Both the position numbers and the translations under genes were made by a program. Under the pieces are notes generated by a model. It had not been told where the DNA came from and did not search any database. It was given only the letters and a program-made list of their open reading frames with translations. From Accumulibacter appositus (GTDB lineage Bacteria; Pseudomonadota; Gammaproteobacteria; Burkholderiales; Rhodocyclaceae), in the NCBI RefSeq assembly GCF_035440685.1, contig NZ_DAORMW010000014.1: a DNA stretch of 64,000 nucleotides; one strand, 5' to 3'. This document shows positions 27,399 through 36,055 of this stretch, in pieces (position 1 is the first letter of the stretch; the number at the start of each line of letters is the position of its first letter).

Positions 27399-28256
27399 CT
27401 ATTTTCCTTTGCGATTCTTGAGTTCTTCCTCAAGCTCGCTGAAAGTCGGGCGCACTCCGGAGGCCAGTGTCTTGCGACCGAACTCGACCGCCACTTGCGG
27501 CGCGTAGCCGGACATTGATGCCAGCAGGACGACCTTGATTACCTGATAGATCTTCGACCCATCCTGCGCCTTCTGCTCGAGCAAGCTAGCCACCGGTGAG
27601 ACGAAGCCGTAGGCAATGAGAATACCGAGGAAGGTGCCGACCAGCGCGCCGCCGATCATCTTTCCCAGCACTGCTGGCGGTTCGCCGACCGAGCCCATGA
27701 CATTCACCACCCCCATCACGGCGACGATGATACCGAACGCCGGCACCGCGTCGCCAACCTTGGAAACCACGTGCGCTGGCGTCTCGACCTCATGATGGTG
27801 GGTTTCGATTTCGATATCCATCAGATTCTCGATCTCGATGGCGTTGAGGTTGCCGCCGACCATCATGCGCAAATAGTCGGTGATGAACTCCATCACATGA
27901 TGATCATTGGCGAGCGTCGGGTACTTGCTGAAAATCGGGCTGTCGCGCGGGTTCTCGACGTCATTTTCGATCGACATCAGACCTTCCTTGCGCACCTTTG
28001 CCAGGACCTCGAAGAGCATCGCCAGCAGGTCTACGTACAAGACCTTGGTGAACTTCGAGCCCTTGAAGATCCCCGGCAAGGCGCCGATCGTTGACTTGAT
28101 GACCTTCAACTCGTTACTGGCGACAAAGCCACCGATCGTCAAACCAACGATGGCAATGTATTCCATCGGCACCCACAGCGCCGCCAGGCTGCCGTGAACC
28201 GCATAGGTCCCCAGCGCTGCCGCCAGAATAATTACGTAGCCAACAATCAGAAACAT
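27399..28256 (-). CDS. motA: Flagellar stator protein MotA
   Basis: Four-span stator subunit forming the ion channel with MotB. 285 residues: N-terminal span FLIVGYVIILAAALGTYAVHG, second span AALWVPMEYIAIVGLTIGGF, a cytoplasmic loop with RKEGLMSIENDVENP carrying the charged residues that contact FliG, then VGDAVPAFGIIVAVMGVVNVM and MIGGALVGTFLGILIAYGFVSP. The motif set and length match the MotA of proton-driven stators. First gene of motAB. The 295-bp gap to the divergent Nudix gene should hold its promoter; I see no sigma-28 box I would defend. Confidence 0.96.
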   Translation of the reverse strand: MFLIVGYVIILAAALGTYAVHGSLAALWVPMEYIAIVGLTIGGFVASNELKVIKSTIGALPGIFKGSKFTKVLYVDLLAMLFEVLAKVRKEGLMSIENDVENPRDSPIFSKYPTLANDHHVMEFITDYLRMMVGGNLNAIEIENLMDIEIETHHHEVETPAHVVSKVGDAVPAFGIIVAVMGVVNVMGSVGEPPAVLGKMIGGALVGTFLGILIAYGFVSPVASLLEQKAQDGSKIYQVIKVVLLASMSGYAPQVAVEFGRKTLASGVRPTFSELEEELKNRKGK

Positions 28257-28551
28257 CCGCCCCCCCTTGTCATCGCGCTCCAGGTACGCGTCGCTGACTT
28301 AACACAGCATTGTCGCGCATTGTAGCCAGATTGCACGCCGCAGGCACAGCTCAAAAGGCAAGGTCGCACCTCTTCTTCAGAAGAATGCCGCGTTGTTAGC
28401 GGCGCCAAAGGCGCTGTTTCCCCTGCGACCGTGCCCGTGCGACGCATACACGCGCCGGCAGAGGCCACCGCCGTCGCCGCAGACAATGCCCTGCACACCG
28501 GAATCAGATAAACTTGCGCCGTCATCGAACGTCGTGCGGGGACTCCGAGAA

Positions 28552-29097
28552 ATGCACTTCTGCAGCCAATGCGGCGAGACGGTCCGCCTGTCGATTCCGG
28601 AGGGCGACAACCTCCCCCGCCACGTGTGCGAGAGCTGTGGCACGATCCATTACCAGAACCCGAAGCTGGTGATCGGCTGCATTGCCGAATGGCAAGGGAA
28701 GATCCTCCTGTGCAGACGTTCGATCGCCCCACGCTATGGCATGTGGACGCTGCCTGCAGGATTCATGGAGAACGGTGAAACGACGCGCCAGGCCGCGCTG
28801 CGCGAAACACTTGAAGAAGCATGCGCACGCATCGACCTCGGCGAGCTTTTCTCGCTGGTCAACATCCCGCACATCAACCAGGTGCACCTGTTCTACCGTG
28901 CCCGTCTGCTCGATACCGGCTTCGCAGCCGGCCTGGAAACGCTCGAGACAGCACTCTTCGCCGAGCAAGCGATCCCCTGGCAGGAGCTCGCTTTTCAGAG
29001 CGTCACGCTCTGCTTGCGGGCCTATTTTGCCGACCGCAAGGCGGGCCGCTTCGTGCTCCACGAAGACGAGCTGCGACCCGCAACGGCGAAGGCCTGA
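28552..29097 (+). CDS. Nudix hydrolase with N-terminal zinc ribbon
   Basis: 181 residues. The zinc ribbon FCSQCGETVR...HVCESCGTIHYQNPK (two CxxC pairs, residues 3-35) is followed by a Nudix fold with the box GFMENGETTRQAALRETLEEA, matching GX5EX7REUXEE. The layout resembles NudC-type NADH pyrophosphatases and COG1051 ADP-ribose pyrophosphatases, but the protein lacks the N-terminal domain of full NudC. The exact nucleotide substrate is not predictable. ATG 28552 gives the ribbon directly; longer upstream reading is out of character. Divergent from motA. Confidence 0.85.
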   Translation: MHFCSQCGETVRLSIPEGDNLPRHVCESCGTIHYQNPKLVIGCIAEWQGKILLCRRSIAPRYGMWTLPAGFMENGETTRQAALRETLEEACARIDLGELFSLVNIPHINQVHLFYRARLLDTGFAAGLETLETALFAEQAIPWQELAFQSVTLCLRAYFADRKAGRFVLHEDELRPATAKA

Positions 29098-29213
29098 CCC
29101 AGGACACGCGCGAGCAACAGCGGCAGCAGCTTGTGCTCCCCTTTCGGCCACCCGGCGCGGCCGCCGCCAGCGCGCACCGTGCGCCGCCAACGGCGATCAG
29201 AAAAAGGCGCGGC

Positions 29214-29354
29214 CTACCTTCTGTGCCGCTGTTCATCCTCACGCATCTTCTTGCGAAAGAAATACGGGAACCAGAGCGACATGCCGAGGAGGAAAACGAT
29301 CACGAACACGCTGAATAGCCCGTAATCACTCGAAAGCAGCAGATCCAAAGCCAT
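29214..29354 (-). CDS. DUF3149-like 46-residue membrane protein at the end of ccoG-ccoH
   Basis: I translated this short frame by hand. The 46-residue product has one span, about YGLFSVFVIVFLLGMSLWF, followed by a basic/acidic tail PYFFRKKMREDEQRHRR. The hydrophobic pattern with FFRKKM fits my recollection of DUF3149, small proteobacterial membrane proteins of unknown role. The ATG at 29354 lies 3 nt after the ccoH stop, so it is very probably in the ccoG-ccoH transcript and may help cbb3 oxidase assembly or stability. The link to the oxidase is inference from position only. Confidence 0.7.
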   Translation of the reverse strand: MALDLLLSSDYGLFSVFVIVFLLGMSLWFPYFFRKKMREDEQRHRR

Positions 29355-29357
29355 CGC

Positions 29358-29915
29358 TCACCTTTCTTTATCAACTGAACTCTTTTCTTCGGAAGGCCTG
29401 ACTTCCGCCGAGGGCAACAGCGTCAGCGCCGGCTGTTTCTCGCTCTCCCAGTCGCCGGCCAACAGCCATTCCTGCCGCTCGTCTTCTAGAACGAGACGCC
29501 AGCGGCCATGAATCGGCGCCAACTCGGCGCCATAGACACCGCCGCCTTCGGAGCGCAGGGAAACACGCTGATCGAAACCCGGCCGCGTCGGGTGCGTGAC
29601 GCGCAAAGCGAGCTTTGCCGGCAAGAGCGTGCCTTCATTGGCGCGCAGCAGAACGCGAATGCGATCGTTATTCCCGCCGAGGATCAGCTCCGCCTCGAGT
29701 CCCAACTCGGCCGCGCGCCGATCACGCTCGCCGCGTTGATTGATCGCCAATCCCTGCTTGTAGTAGTCATCGGCAACCAGGCCATCATCGCTGATCACCG
29801 CCAGATAGGCCGTCGCCACCCCGGCGACGATGACCACCGCCGGCCCGAGCATGATCAGCCAGGGCCAGGGCTCGCGGTACCATGGGCCGCTGTCGGTCGC
29901 GCGCTTGCTCCTCAT
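29358..29915 (-). CDS. ccoH: Cytochrome oxidase accessory protein CcoH/FixH
   Basis: Membrane-anchored assembly factor for cbb3 oxidase. 185 residues: PWYREPWPWLIMLGPAVVIV, an N-terminal span with the family WPW signature, DDGLVADDYYKQGLAINQ shortly after it, and a periplasmic beta-rich domain. These two motifs are characteristic of FixH. A Glu/Ser/Lys-rich tail ends the protein. The start overlaps the ccoG stop by 4 nt. It lies between ccoG and the small DUF3149-like gene. Confidence 0.9.
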   Translation of the reverse strand: MRSKRATDSGPWYREPWPWLIMLGPAVVIVAGVATAYLAVISDDGLVADDYYKQGLAINQRGERDRRAAELGLEAELILGGNNDRIRVLLRANEGTLLPAKLALRVTHPTRPGFDQRVSLRSEGGGVYGAELAPIHGRWRLVLEDERQEWLLAGDWESEKQPALTLLPSAEVRPSEEKSSVDKER

Positions 29916-31327
29916 GGCATGAAGAAGCTCGCTTTTTCGCGAACCGCTACCTTATCGTCAGTCTCGGAGCGGACCTCGAAGAAAATCTCATTGGAGCCTT
30001 TTTTCCCGGCCCCCGGCTCGACTCGCGCCGAAAGCGCAACCGTCTCCGACGAAGCGGCTGGCAGCTCAACCTGACGCTCGCCAACGATATCGATACCGTC
30101 GATACCACTGACGCTGATCGCATAGCGGTGCGGCGCCTCGTCGGTGTTCGAAATGCGCAGCGTAAACACGTTCTCGATACGTCCGTCGGTGGCCTCGCGC
30201 GACAAGCTCGAACGATCACGCAGCACGTCCAGTTTGAGCGGCACGCGCTGGCTGAGACTCCACCCGGCGGCGAGGATGATGGCCAGCAGGATGGCAGTGT
30301 AGAGCAGCGTTCGGAAGCGCCACAGGTGAGCGAGGATTTCGCGCGCGGTGTAGTGTTGGGCGAGAGCATTCTCGGTCGAGTAGCGAATCAGCCCGCGTGG
30401 CGAACCGACCTTGTCCATCACCTGATCGCAGGCATCGATACAGGCGGCACAGGCGATGCACTCGAGCTGCAGACCATTGCGGATATCGATGCCGGTCGGG
30501 CAGACCTGCACACAAATGCTGCAATCGACGCAGTCACCCAGTGGCGGCCCATCGACCGCGCCCTTCTTCTTGCGCAGCCCGCGCGGCTCGCCGCGCTCGG
30601 GGTCGTAAGTAATGATCAGAGTGTCGGGGTCAAACATCACGCCCTGAAAGCGTGCGTACGGACACATGTACTTGCAAACCTGCTCGCGGAGAAAACCAGC
30701 CATCATGTACAGGAAAGAAGCGTAGAACAAGACCCAAAAGGCTTCCCAGGGCCCAATCCGGAGCGACGTCATTTCCGCCAGCAGCTCCTTGATTGGCGTG
30801 AAATAGCCGACAAAAGTGATCCCCGTCCACAGCGCTACCAGCAGCCACAGCGAATGCTTGATGAACTTTATCCGGAACTTGCGCGCATTCATCGGCTGGG
30901 CGTCGAGCTTGATCCGTGCCGGCCGTTCGCCTTCGATCTTGCGTTCAATCCACATCAGTATTTCCGTGTACACCGTCTGCGGACAGGCGTAGCCACAGAA
31001 CAGACGCCCCCCGACGGCGGTGACCAGAAACAGCCCATATGCCGAAATCACCAGCAAAATCGCCAGATAAATCACGTCCTGCGGCCAGAAAACCATGCCA
31101 AAGATATAGAATTTGCGCTCCACGATATGGAAAAGTACGGCCTGGCGGCCATTCCATTCGAACCAACACAGGCCGTAGAACAAGGCCTGGGTGAAGCAAA
31201 CCATCGCCCAGCGCCAGTTGTTGAAAATCCCCGTCACGGTACGCGCATACACCGTCTTGTGCTTCTCGTACAAGCCGTCGACGTTGATGGGAATTGCCTT
31301 GGCCCGTCTGCTGGCCGCCTCATTCAT
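29912..31327 (-). CDS. ccoG: Cytochrome c oxidase accessory protein CcoG (FixG/RdxA)
   Basis: Polyferredoxin membrane protein needed for copper handling in cbb3 oxidase assembly. 471 residues: several N-terminal spans, CGYACPQTVYTEIL (about 105), EQVCKYMCPYARFQGVMFD, then the [4Fe-4S] motifs CVDCSICVQVCPTGIDIR and LECIACAACIDACD (about 255-295), and a C-terminal Ig-like periplasmic domain. I prefer ATG 31327, which has GGAG 8 nt upstream, over a TTG six codons earlier. It has its own promoter with an FNR/ANR box at 31396-31409. Confidence 0.95.
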   Translation of the reverse strand: MNEAASRRAKAIPINVDGLYEKHKTVYARTVTGIFNNWRWAMVCFTQALFYGLCWFEWNGRQAVLFHIVERKFYIFGMVFWPQDVIYLAILLVISAYGLFLVTAVGGRLFCGYACPQTVYTEILMWIERKIEGERPARIKLDAQPMNARKFRIKFIKHSLWLLVALWTGITFVGYFTPIKELLAEMTSLRIGPWEAFWVLFYASFLYMMAGFLREQVCKYMCPYARFQGVMFDPDTLIITYDPERGEPRGLRKKKGAVDGPPLGDCVDCSICVQVCPTGIDIRNGLQLECIACAACIDACDQVMDKVGSPRGLIRYSTENALAQHYTAREILAHLWRFRTLLYTAILLAIILAAGWSLSQRVPLKLDVLRDRSSLSREATDGRIENVFTLRISNTDEAPHRYAISVSGIDGIDIVGERQVELPAASSETVALSARVEPGAGKKGSNEIFFEVRSETDDKVAVREKASFFMP

Positions 31328-31645
31328 GACCTGAGCTCCGATCAATTTCAGAATTACACCAAACGCTAATATACAGATTGGTGCCTGAATTGGGTTTGAT
31401 ATGCATCACCGAGAGAAGTAATTCGGAAGCACCGCATGTTGCAAGCCAAGCCGACAGCCGCAGCACATGCCCGTCCGCGAGGGCCCCCTCGCGGGCAGCG
31501 TGACGGCGCGATGCCTGCCGGGAGGATGATCGCTGCCGAAATCACAGGCCGGGGGGCGGGCAAAGCGCCGTGGCTGAACGCCGCTGGCGTCCAGGCCTTC
31601 CCGTCAAGCCGCAACCAAGTCCTCGGCAGCGGCCGACTGGCTCAC
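31328..31645. other. Intergenic region: ccoG promoter and 3' end of the lipoprotein gene
   Basis: 318 bp. The left 80 bp carry the ccoG promoter with a TATATT -10 (31368-31373, minus strand) and the FNR box. The remainder up to the DUF3313-like stop has no gene or terminator that I can support. Confidence 0.6.
31396..31409 (-). promoter_or_regulatory. FNR/ANR box of the ccoG promoter
   Basis: TTGAT-ATGC-ATCAC; consensus TTGAT-N4-ATCAA, with one end base different. A minus-strand -10 TATATT at 31368-31373 puts the start near 31361, so the box is centred at about -41, the class II position. Expression under low oxygen is expected. Confidence 0.7.
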
Positions 31646-32434
31646 CTACTGCTTGACGCCGCGCAGCTCGCCGAGACGCTTGGCCACCAGTAGCGACCAT
31701 TTGTCAAAGGCATTCTTGGCGTACGACCAGGCCTGGAACGAATTCAGGTAGCCGCTGGCCCAGGTTTGCGCCGCGCCGACGGTACTCCCATCGACATCGG
31801 CCGCATACTTGCGCCCAATCTCGGTATCCCTGCACTCACCGACAACGACGCCCGATCCGCCATCGCGGAACTGCATTTCCATGCCGGTCTCTCCCATGTA
31901 GGGGGTGGAACCGGCCGGCCGTCCAGTGGCCGCACCAGAACCCGCCTCGACAACAAAACCGTAAGGAATCAGCGTCCCAGCAAGGCTATCGGTCACCTTG
32001 GTGGGTACCAGGTCAGTGAGCGCGATGCGCATCACCAACACTCCGGGTCCGGCCTGATCGACCACTTGCATTTGCGGGCTCAAGGCCTTGAGTAGCGAAT
32101 CGTGAAAGTAGTCGGTGAGGGTTTTCAGGTCACTCGGATCGATGGTCTGCTGCTCGCCGGGTTCCTTCGGCGGCACCAGAGACACCACGATGCGCGAGAT
32201 GAGCACCTTGTCGTAATTCTTGGCATCGAATTTCGGATCTCGCCAGCATTCCGCGCCCTCAGCTCCAGGGGCTGGCTTTAGGCGCGCGTAATCGGACAAG
32301 AAACCGCTGTGCGTCATGCGTGCCGTGTCGCTGGCGGTCACCGTTGCGCCGCTACCCATGATCGCGCTGTCGCTCGCGCAGCCGGCGAGGAGGAAAACTG
32401 CAGCAAGCGTGGTACGTGTTGCGAATCTTTTCAC
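31646..32434 (-). CDS. DUF3313-type lipoprotein
   Basis: 262 residues with a lipoprotein signal: KRFATRTTLAAVFLLAGCAS, lipobox LAGC. The mature part contains MTHSGFLSDYARLKP and YDKVLISRIVVSL followed by a predicted alpha/beta domain, which resembles DUF3313 outer-membrane-associated lipoproteins of unknown role. The start is GTG 32434, chosen because the signal peptide begins there; longer upstream frames are atypical. It lies between ccoP and ccoG on the same strand but is separated from ccoP by a terminator, so it may be an independent unit inserted into the oxidase locus. Confidence 0.75.
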   Translation of the reverse strand: MKRFATRTTLAAVFLLAGCASDSAIMGSGATVTASDTARMTHSGFLSDYARLKPAPGAEGAECWRDPKFDAKNYDKVLISRIVVSLVPPKEPGEQQTIDPSDLKTLTDYFHDSLLKALSPQMQVVDQAGPGVLVMRIALTDLVPTKVTDSLAGTLIPYGFVVEAGSGAATGRPAGSTPYMGETGMEMQFRDGGSGVVVGECRDTEIGRKYAADVDGSTVGAAQTWASGYLNSFQAWSYAKNAFDKWSLLVAKRLGELRGVKQ

Positions 32435-32520
32435 GAGGACTCCTGGAAAAAATATGAGGCATTGGCTTTGCTGGCGCCGCGACCACGGCGTGGCCGCTGG
32501 CAACGAATCGAGCAGCAAGT

Positions 32521-32545
32521 AAAAAGAGCGGCCAAGCGGCCGCTC
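32521..32545 (-). terminator. Rho-independent terminator of ccoNOQP
   Basis: Minus strand: perfect 8-bp stem GAGCGGCC / GGCCGCTC with a GCTT loop, followed by five T (A-run at 32521-32525 on the plus strand). It lies 20 nt after the ccoP stop. Confidence 0.85.
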
Positions 32546-32565
32546 TCGCTTAGTCTGAACGCCCG

Positions 32566-33474
32566 CTACTTGCTTTCGGCGGCCTTGCCCAGGCTCATCA
32601 CGTAGGCGGCCAGGACATGCACCTTGGCATCGCCGAGAAACTCCTGCCAAGCCGGCATCTGGTTGTTGCGACCCTTGGTGATGGTCTCCATGATCGCCCC
32701 TTCCGAGCCACCATAAAGCCAAACGGCGTCTGTAAGGTTGGGAGCCCCCAGCGCGGCCATTCCTTTGGCATCAGCACCGTGGCAGCCCGAACAGCCGACG
32801 CTGTTGAACGTTTCCTGGCCCTTGGCAGCGCGCAGCGAATCGGCTGGCAGACCTGACAAGGAACGTACGTAGCTGGCGAGATCCTTGATCGTCTCGGCAC
32901 CCAGTTGAGCATGTGCGGGCATTACCCCCATCCGACCATTGGCGATCGTCTCGACGATCTGGGCCGGCTCGCCGCCCCACTGCCAATCGTTGTCGGCCAG
33001 ATTCGGGAAGCCTTTCCCACCGCGCGCATCGGCACCGTGACACTGCATGCAATACGTCAGGTACAGACGCTTGCCGGTTTCGACGCCTTCCTTGTCGGCG
33101 GCCAGGGCCGGCAGATCCATCGCCAGGTACTTGTCGTACAGCGGCTTGGTTTCGGCATCGACCTTGGCCATTTCCTTCACGTACTGTCCGTCGGAAGACC
33201 ACCCCAGCACGCCCTGAAAACTGCCGAGCGTCGGATAGAGCATACAGTACACCAACGAGAAGACCACCGTAATGTGAAACAGCCACATCCACCATTTCGG
33301 TAGCGGGTTGTTGTACTCCTCTAGGGTCTCGTCCCAGACGTGACCGGTGGTATGCGCCTGGTCGCTGACCGGCGTGATGTTCTGCGACCAGAGCACAACG
33401 CTACAGGCAATGATGCTGATCGCCGTTAGCAGAATGACGTACCAGTTCCAGAACTGATTCACAAAATCGCTCAT
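32566..33474 (-). CDS. ccoP: cbb3 cytochrome oxidase subunit III (dihaem CcoP)
   Basis: Dihaem c-type subunit that passes electrons to CcoO/CcoN. 302 residues: an N-terminal span (FWNWYVILLTAISIIACSVVLW), a second span near WWMWLFHITVVFSLVYC, then two haem c sites, YCMQCHGAD and CSGCHGAD, with distal Met regions GVMPAHAQL and NQMPAWQEF. Start ATG 33474 overlaps the ccoQ stop (ATGA). Last gene of ccoNOQP, followed by a terminator. Confidence 0.97.
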   Translation of the reverse strand: MSDFVNQFWNWYVILLTAISIIACSVVLWSQNITPVSDQAHTTGHVWDETLEEYNNPLPKWWMWLFHITVVFSLVYCMLYPTLGSFQGVLGWSSDGQYVKEMAKVDAETKPLYDKYLAMDLPALAADKEGVETGKRLYLTYCMQCHGADARGGKGFPNLADNDWQWGGEPAQIVETIANGRMGVMPAHAQLGAETIKDLASYVRSLSGLPADSLRAAKGQETFNSVGCSGCHGADAKGMAALGAPNLTDAVWLYGGSEGAIMETITKGRNNQMPAWQEFLGDAKVHVLAAYVMSLGKAAESK

Positions 33475-33665
33475 GATGCTTTCCTTTTTCCGTTGCGATC
33501 CAGGCCGAGTTCGGCCCAATCCGCCTCCTCATCAAGGAAGGGCAGCATGGCCGCTTCCTCGAAGCGCTTCTTGTTGCTTTTCACGCCGTAGGCCCACCAC
33601 ACCACTCCCAGAAAGGTCAGCAGCGAGAGGACTGTGACGATGGCTCGTAGATCGTTGATATCCAT
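33471..33665 (-). CDS. ccoQ: cbb3 oxidase small subunit CcoQ
   Basis: 64 residues: a single span IVTVLSLLTFLGVVWWAYG then KSNKKRFEEAAMLPFLDEE, the usual layout of CcoQ/FixQ, which stabilises the oxidase. It starts 4 nt after ccoO and overlaps ccoP by 4 nt. Confidence 0.92.
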   Translation of the reverse strand: MDINDLRAIVTVLSLLTFLGVVWWAYGVKSNKKRFEEAAMLPFLDEEADWAELGLDRNGKRKAS

Positions 33666-33669
33666 GAGC

Positions 33670-34284
33670 TTACTTCGCGTTCTTCAGTTCGAGGCCCATT
33701 CCCTGCAGATAGGCGATGACGGCGTCGAGTTCACTCTTGCCTTCAAGTTGCGCCTTGGCGCCGGCGATCTCCTCGTCGCTGTAGGGAACTCCGACGGCGC
33801 GTAACGCACGCATCTTGGTCTCGATTTGTGCAGCGTCGGCGGGCGCCCCTTCGAGGAAAGCGAAGGCCGGCATGTTCGACTCGGGAACCAGATCACGCGG
33901 ATTGATCAGGTGGGCACGATGCCACTCGTCCGAATAGCGACCACCAACGCGATGCAGATCCGGACCGGTACGTTTCGATCCCCACTGGAAAGGATGATCG
34001 TAGACAAACTCTCCGGCGACCGAATAGTGGCCGTAGCGTTCGGTTTCAGCCCGGAAGGGCCGAATCATCTGCGAGTGACAAAGGAAGCAGCCTTCGCGAA
34101 TGTAGACATCGCGCCCGGTCAGGCGTAGCGGACTGTAAGGTTTCAGCCCGGCCACCGGCTCGGTGGTCGACTTCTGGAAGTACAGGGGTACGATTTCGAC
34201 CAGGCCACCGACGCTGACCACCAGAATGGTCAGCACCACCATCAGCCAGACATTGCGTTCAATACTGTCATGCGTAAATTTCAT
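33670..34284 (-). CDS. ccoO: cbb3 oxidase subunit II (monohaem CcoO)
   Basis: Monohaem c-type subunit. 204 residues: an N-terminal anchor (IERNVWLMVVLTILVVSVGGLVEIVPLYF), haem site EGCFLCHSQMIRPFRAE, and WGSKRTGPDLHRVGGRYSD, a CcoO signature, with the axial Met likely in the VPESNMPAFAFLE stretch. It begins 12 nt after the ccoN stop and is followed 4 nt later by ccoQ. Confidence 0.97.
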   Translation of the reverse strand: MKFTHDSIERNVWLMVVLTILVVSVGGLVEIVPLYFQKSTTEPVAGLKPYSPLRLTGRDVYIREGCFLCHSQMIRPFRAETERYGHYSVAGEFVYDHPFQWGSKRTGPDLHRVGGRYSDEWHRAHLINPRDLVPESNMPAFAFLEGAPADAAQIETKMRALRAVGVPYSDEEIAGAKAQLEGKSELDAVIAYLQGMGLELKNAK

Positions 34285-34296
34285 TTCATCCCTCTC

Positions 34297-35724
34297 TTAG
34301 GCGTGCTGTGCAGCTGGTTGCAGGACCAGCGCATCGTCCACCGTGCGCCCGCCAGCCATCGTCTTGACCATGTTGTAGGCCATGATCAGCATGCCGGAAA
34401 GGAACAGAACGCCACCGACGAAGCGGATCGCCCAGAAGGGATACGATGCCTTGACCGATTCAACAAAGCTGTAAGTCAGCGTACCGTCCGCGTTGACCGC
34501 CCGCCACATCAGACCCTGCATGACGCCGGCGATCCACATGGAGGCGATGTAAAGGACCACACCGATCGTTGCCACCCAGAAATGCACGGTGATCAGTCTG
34601 ACGCTGAACATTTCCGGCTTGCCGTACAGACGTGGCAACAGGTAGTACATCGAGCCGATGGAGATCATCGCCACCCAGCCTAGTGCCCCGGAGTGCACGT
34701 GTCCGACCGTCCAGTCGGTGTAGTGCGATAGCGCATTGACCGTCTTGATGGCCATCATCGGGCCTTCGAAGGTTGACATGCCGTAGAAGGACAGCGAGGT
34801 AATCAGAAACTTGAGAATCGGGTCGTCACGCAGCTTGTGCCAGGCACCGGAAAGGGTCATCACGCCATTGATCATGCCGCCCCAGGAAGGTGCCAGCAGA
34901 ATCAGAGAAAAGAGCATCCCCACCGACTGCGTCCAGTCAGGCAGAGCCGTGTAGTGCAGGTGGTGCGGTCCGGCCCACATGTAGGTGAAGATCAGCGCCC
35001 AGAAGTGCACCACCGACAGACGGTAGGAGTACACCGGGCGACCGGCCTGCTTGGGTACGAAGTAGTACATCATGCCGAGGAAGCCGGCGGTCAGGAAGAA
35101 GCCCACCGCGTTGTGACCATACCACCACTGCACCATCGCATCCTGCACGCCCGCATAGGCCGAGTAGGACTTGGTCAGGGAAACCGGGATGGCGGCGCTA
35201 TTGACAATGTGCAACAACGCAACGGCGAGGATGAAGCCCCCGTAGAACCAGTTGGCGACGTAGATATGGGTCACCTTGCGCTTGGCGATGGTGCCGAAGA
35301 ACACCACCGCATAGGAAACCCAAACCACGGCGATCAGGATGTCGATCGGCCACTCGAGCTCGGCATACTCCTTGCCCTGGGTCATTCCCAGCGGCAGCGT
35401 GATGGCCGCCAGAACGATCACCGTTTGCCAGCCCCAGAAGGTGAAGGCCGCCAGCCCGTCCGAAAAGAGCCGCGTATGGCAGGTGCGCTGCACGACGTAA
35501 TACGAGGTGGCGAAAAGCGCGCTGCCGCCAAAGGCGAAGATCACAGCATTGGTATGCAGGGGGCGCAGGCGCCCAAAATGCAGAAAGCCCAGATTAAGCT
35601 CAGGCCAGACCAGCTGGGCGGCAATGATCACCCCGACCAGCATTCCGACAATGCCCCAGATGACGGTCATAACGGCAAACTGCCGCACCACCTTGTAGTT
35701 GTATGTTGACTGAGTTTCCGACAT
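34297..35724 (-). CDS. ccoN: cbb3 cytochrome oxidase subunit I (CcoN)
   Basis: Catalytic subunit with haem b and the haem b3-CuB centre; reduces oxygen at low concentration. 475 residues with about 12 spans. Haem/Cu ligand regions visible: LHTNAVIFAFGGSALFATSYY, WWYGHNAVGFFLTAGFLGMMY (CuB His and the cross-linked Tyr region), HLHYTALPDW and the tandem-His area HYTDWTVGHVHSGALGW. First gene of ccoNOQP, under an FNR/ANR box at 35834-35847. The 331-bp gap upstream also holds the terminator of ccoI-ccoS. Confidence 0.97.
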   Translation of the reverse strand: MSETQSTYNYKVVRQFAVMTVIWGIVGMLVGVIIAAQLVWPELNLGFLHFGRLRPLHTNAVIFAFGGSALFATSYYVVQRTCHTRLFSDGLAAFTFWGWQTVIVLAAITLPLGMTQGKEYAELEWPIDILIAVVWVSYAVVFFGTIAKRKVTHIYVANWFYGGFILAVALLHIVNSAAIPVSLTKSYSAYAGVQDAMVQWWYGHNAVGFFLTAGFLGMMYYFVPKQAGRPVYSYRLSVVHFWALIFTYMWAGPHHLHYTALPDWTQSVGMLFSLILLAPSWGGMINGVMTLSGAWHKLRDDPILKFLITSLSFYGMSTFEGPMMAIKTVNALSHYTDWTVGHVHSGALGWVAMISIGSMYYLLPRLYGKPEMFSVRLITVHFWVATIGVVLYIASMWIAGVMQGLMWRAVNADGTLTYSFVESVKASYPFWAIRFVGGVLFLSGMLIMAYNMVKTMAGGRTVDDALVLQPAAQHA

Positions 35725-35833
35725 GGACCCACCTCGTTTATGACTGAAAACCGGTTCTCACCGCCCTGGATGCCCTCACCCGTTTCATGGGCACTTGCTT
35801 TTCGGATGCTATTTTAACCTCTTGTGGCGGAAC

Positions 35834-35847
35834 TTGACACCGTTCAA
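35834..35847 (-). promoter_or_regulatory. FNR/ANR box of the ccoNOQP promoter
   Basis: TTGAC-ACCG-TTCAA, keeping the key TTGA/TCAA ends of the FNR consensus. It is centred about 41 bp upstream of the start predicted from the minus-strand TAAAAT at 35811-35816, the class II activator position. Confidence 0.65.
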
Positions 35848-35881
35848 ACGCCGGGCGATCGATCGTCGAAGTCCAATTCAC

Positions 35882-35908
35882 AAAAAAAGGGTGCGCCGAA
35901 ACGCACCC
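35882..35908 (-). terminator. Rho-independent terminator of ccoI-ccoS
   Basis: Minus strand: 7-bp stem GGGTGCG / CGCACCC with a TTTCGG loop followed by seven T (A-run at 35882-35888 on the plus strand), about 150 bp after the ccoS stop. It insulates ccoI-ccoS from the ccoN promoter. Confidence 0.85.
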
Positions 35909-36055
35909 CAACCCCAACAGAGAAAAAGCCTTCACATCCTGCAGCGCACAATGCCAACGCATTGGCGCCCTTGCTGTCGACAATTATCGTAGCCCCCAAA
36001 GTATTTGTTTTGATGTGCGTCAAGAGCGCTGGCAATTGGCCGTTCCGGCTTGCGC

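Larger units (their letters stand above)
35725..36055. other. Intergenic region between ccoS and ccoN
   Basis: 331 bp with two functional parts: the ccoN promoter (TAAAAT -10 at 35811-35816 on the minus strand plus the FNR box) and the ccoS terminator at 35882-35908. A 63-codon minus-strand frame crosses both and is not accepted as a gene. Confidence 0.7.

Noticed and set aside
31436..31693. 85-codon plus-strand frame between ccoG and the lipoprotein gene
   Set aside because: It runs antisense into the lipoprotein 3' end, has no ribosome site and low-complexity Ala/Gly/Pro content.
35844..36035. 63-codon minus-strand frame between ccoS and ccoN
   Set aside because: It spans the ccoS terminator and the FNR box and has no family resemblance.
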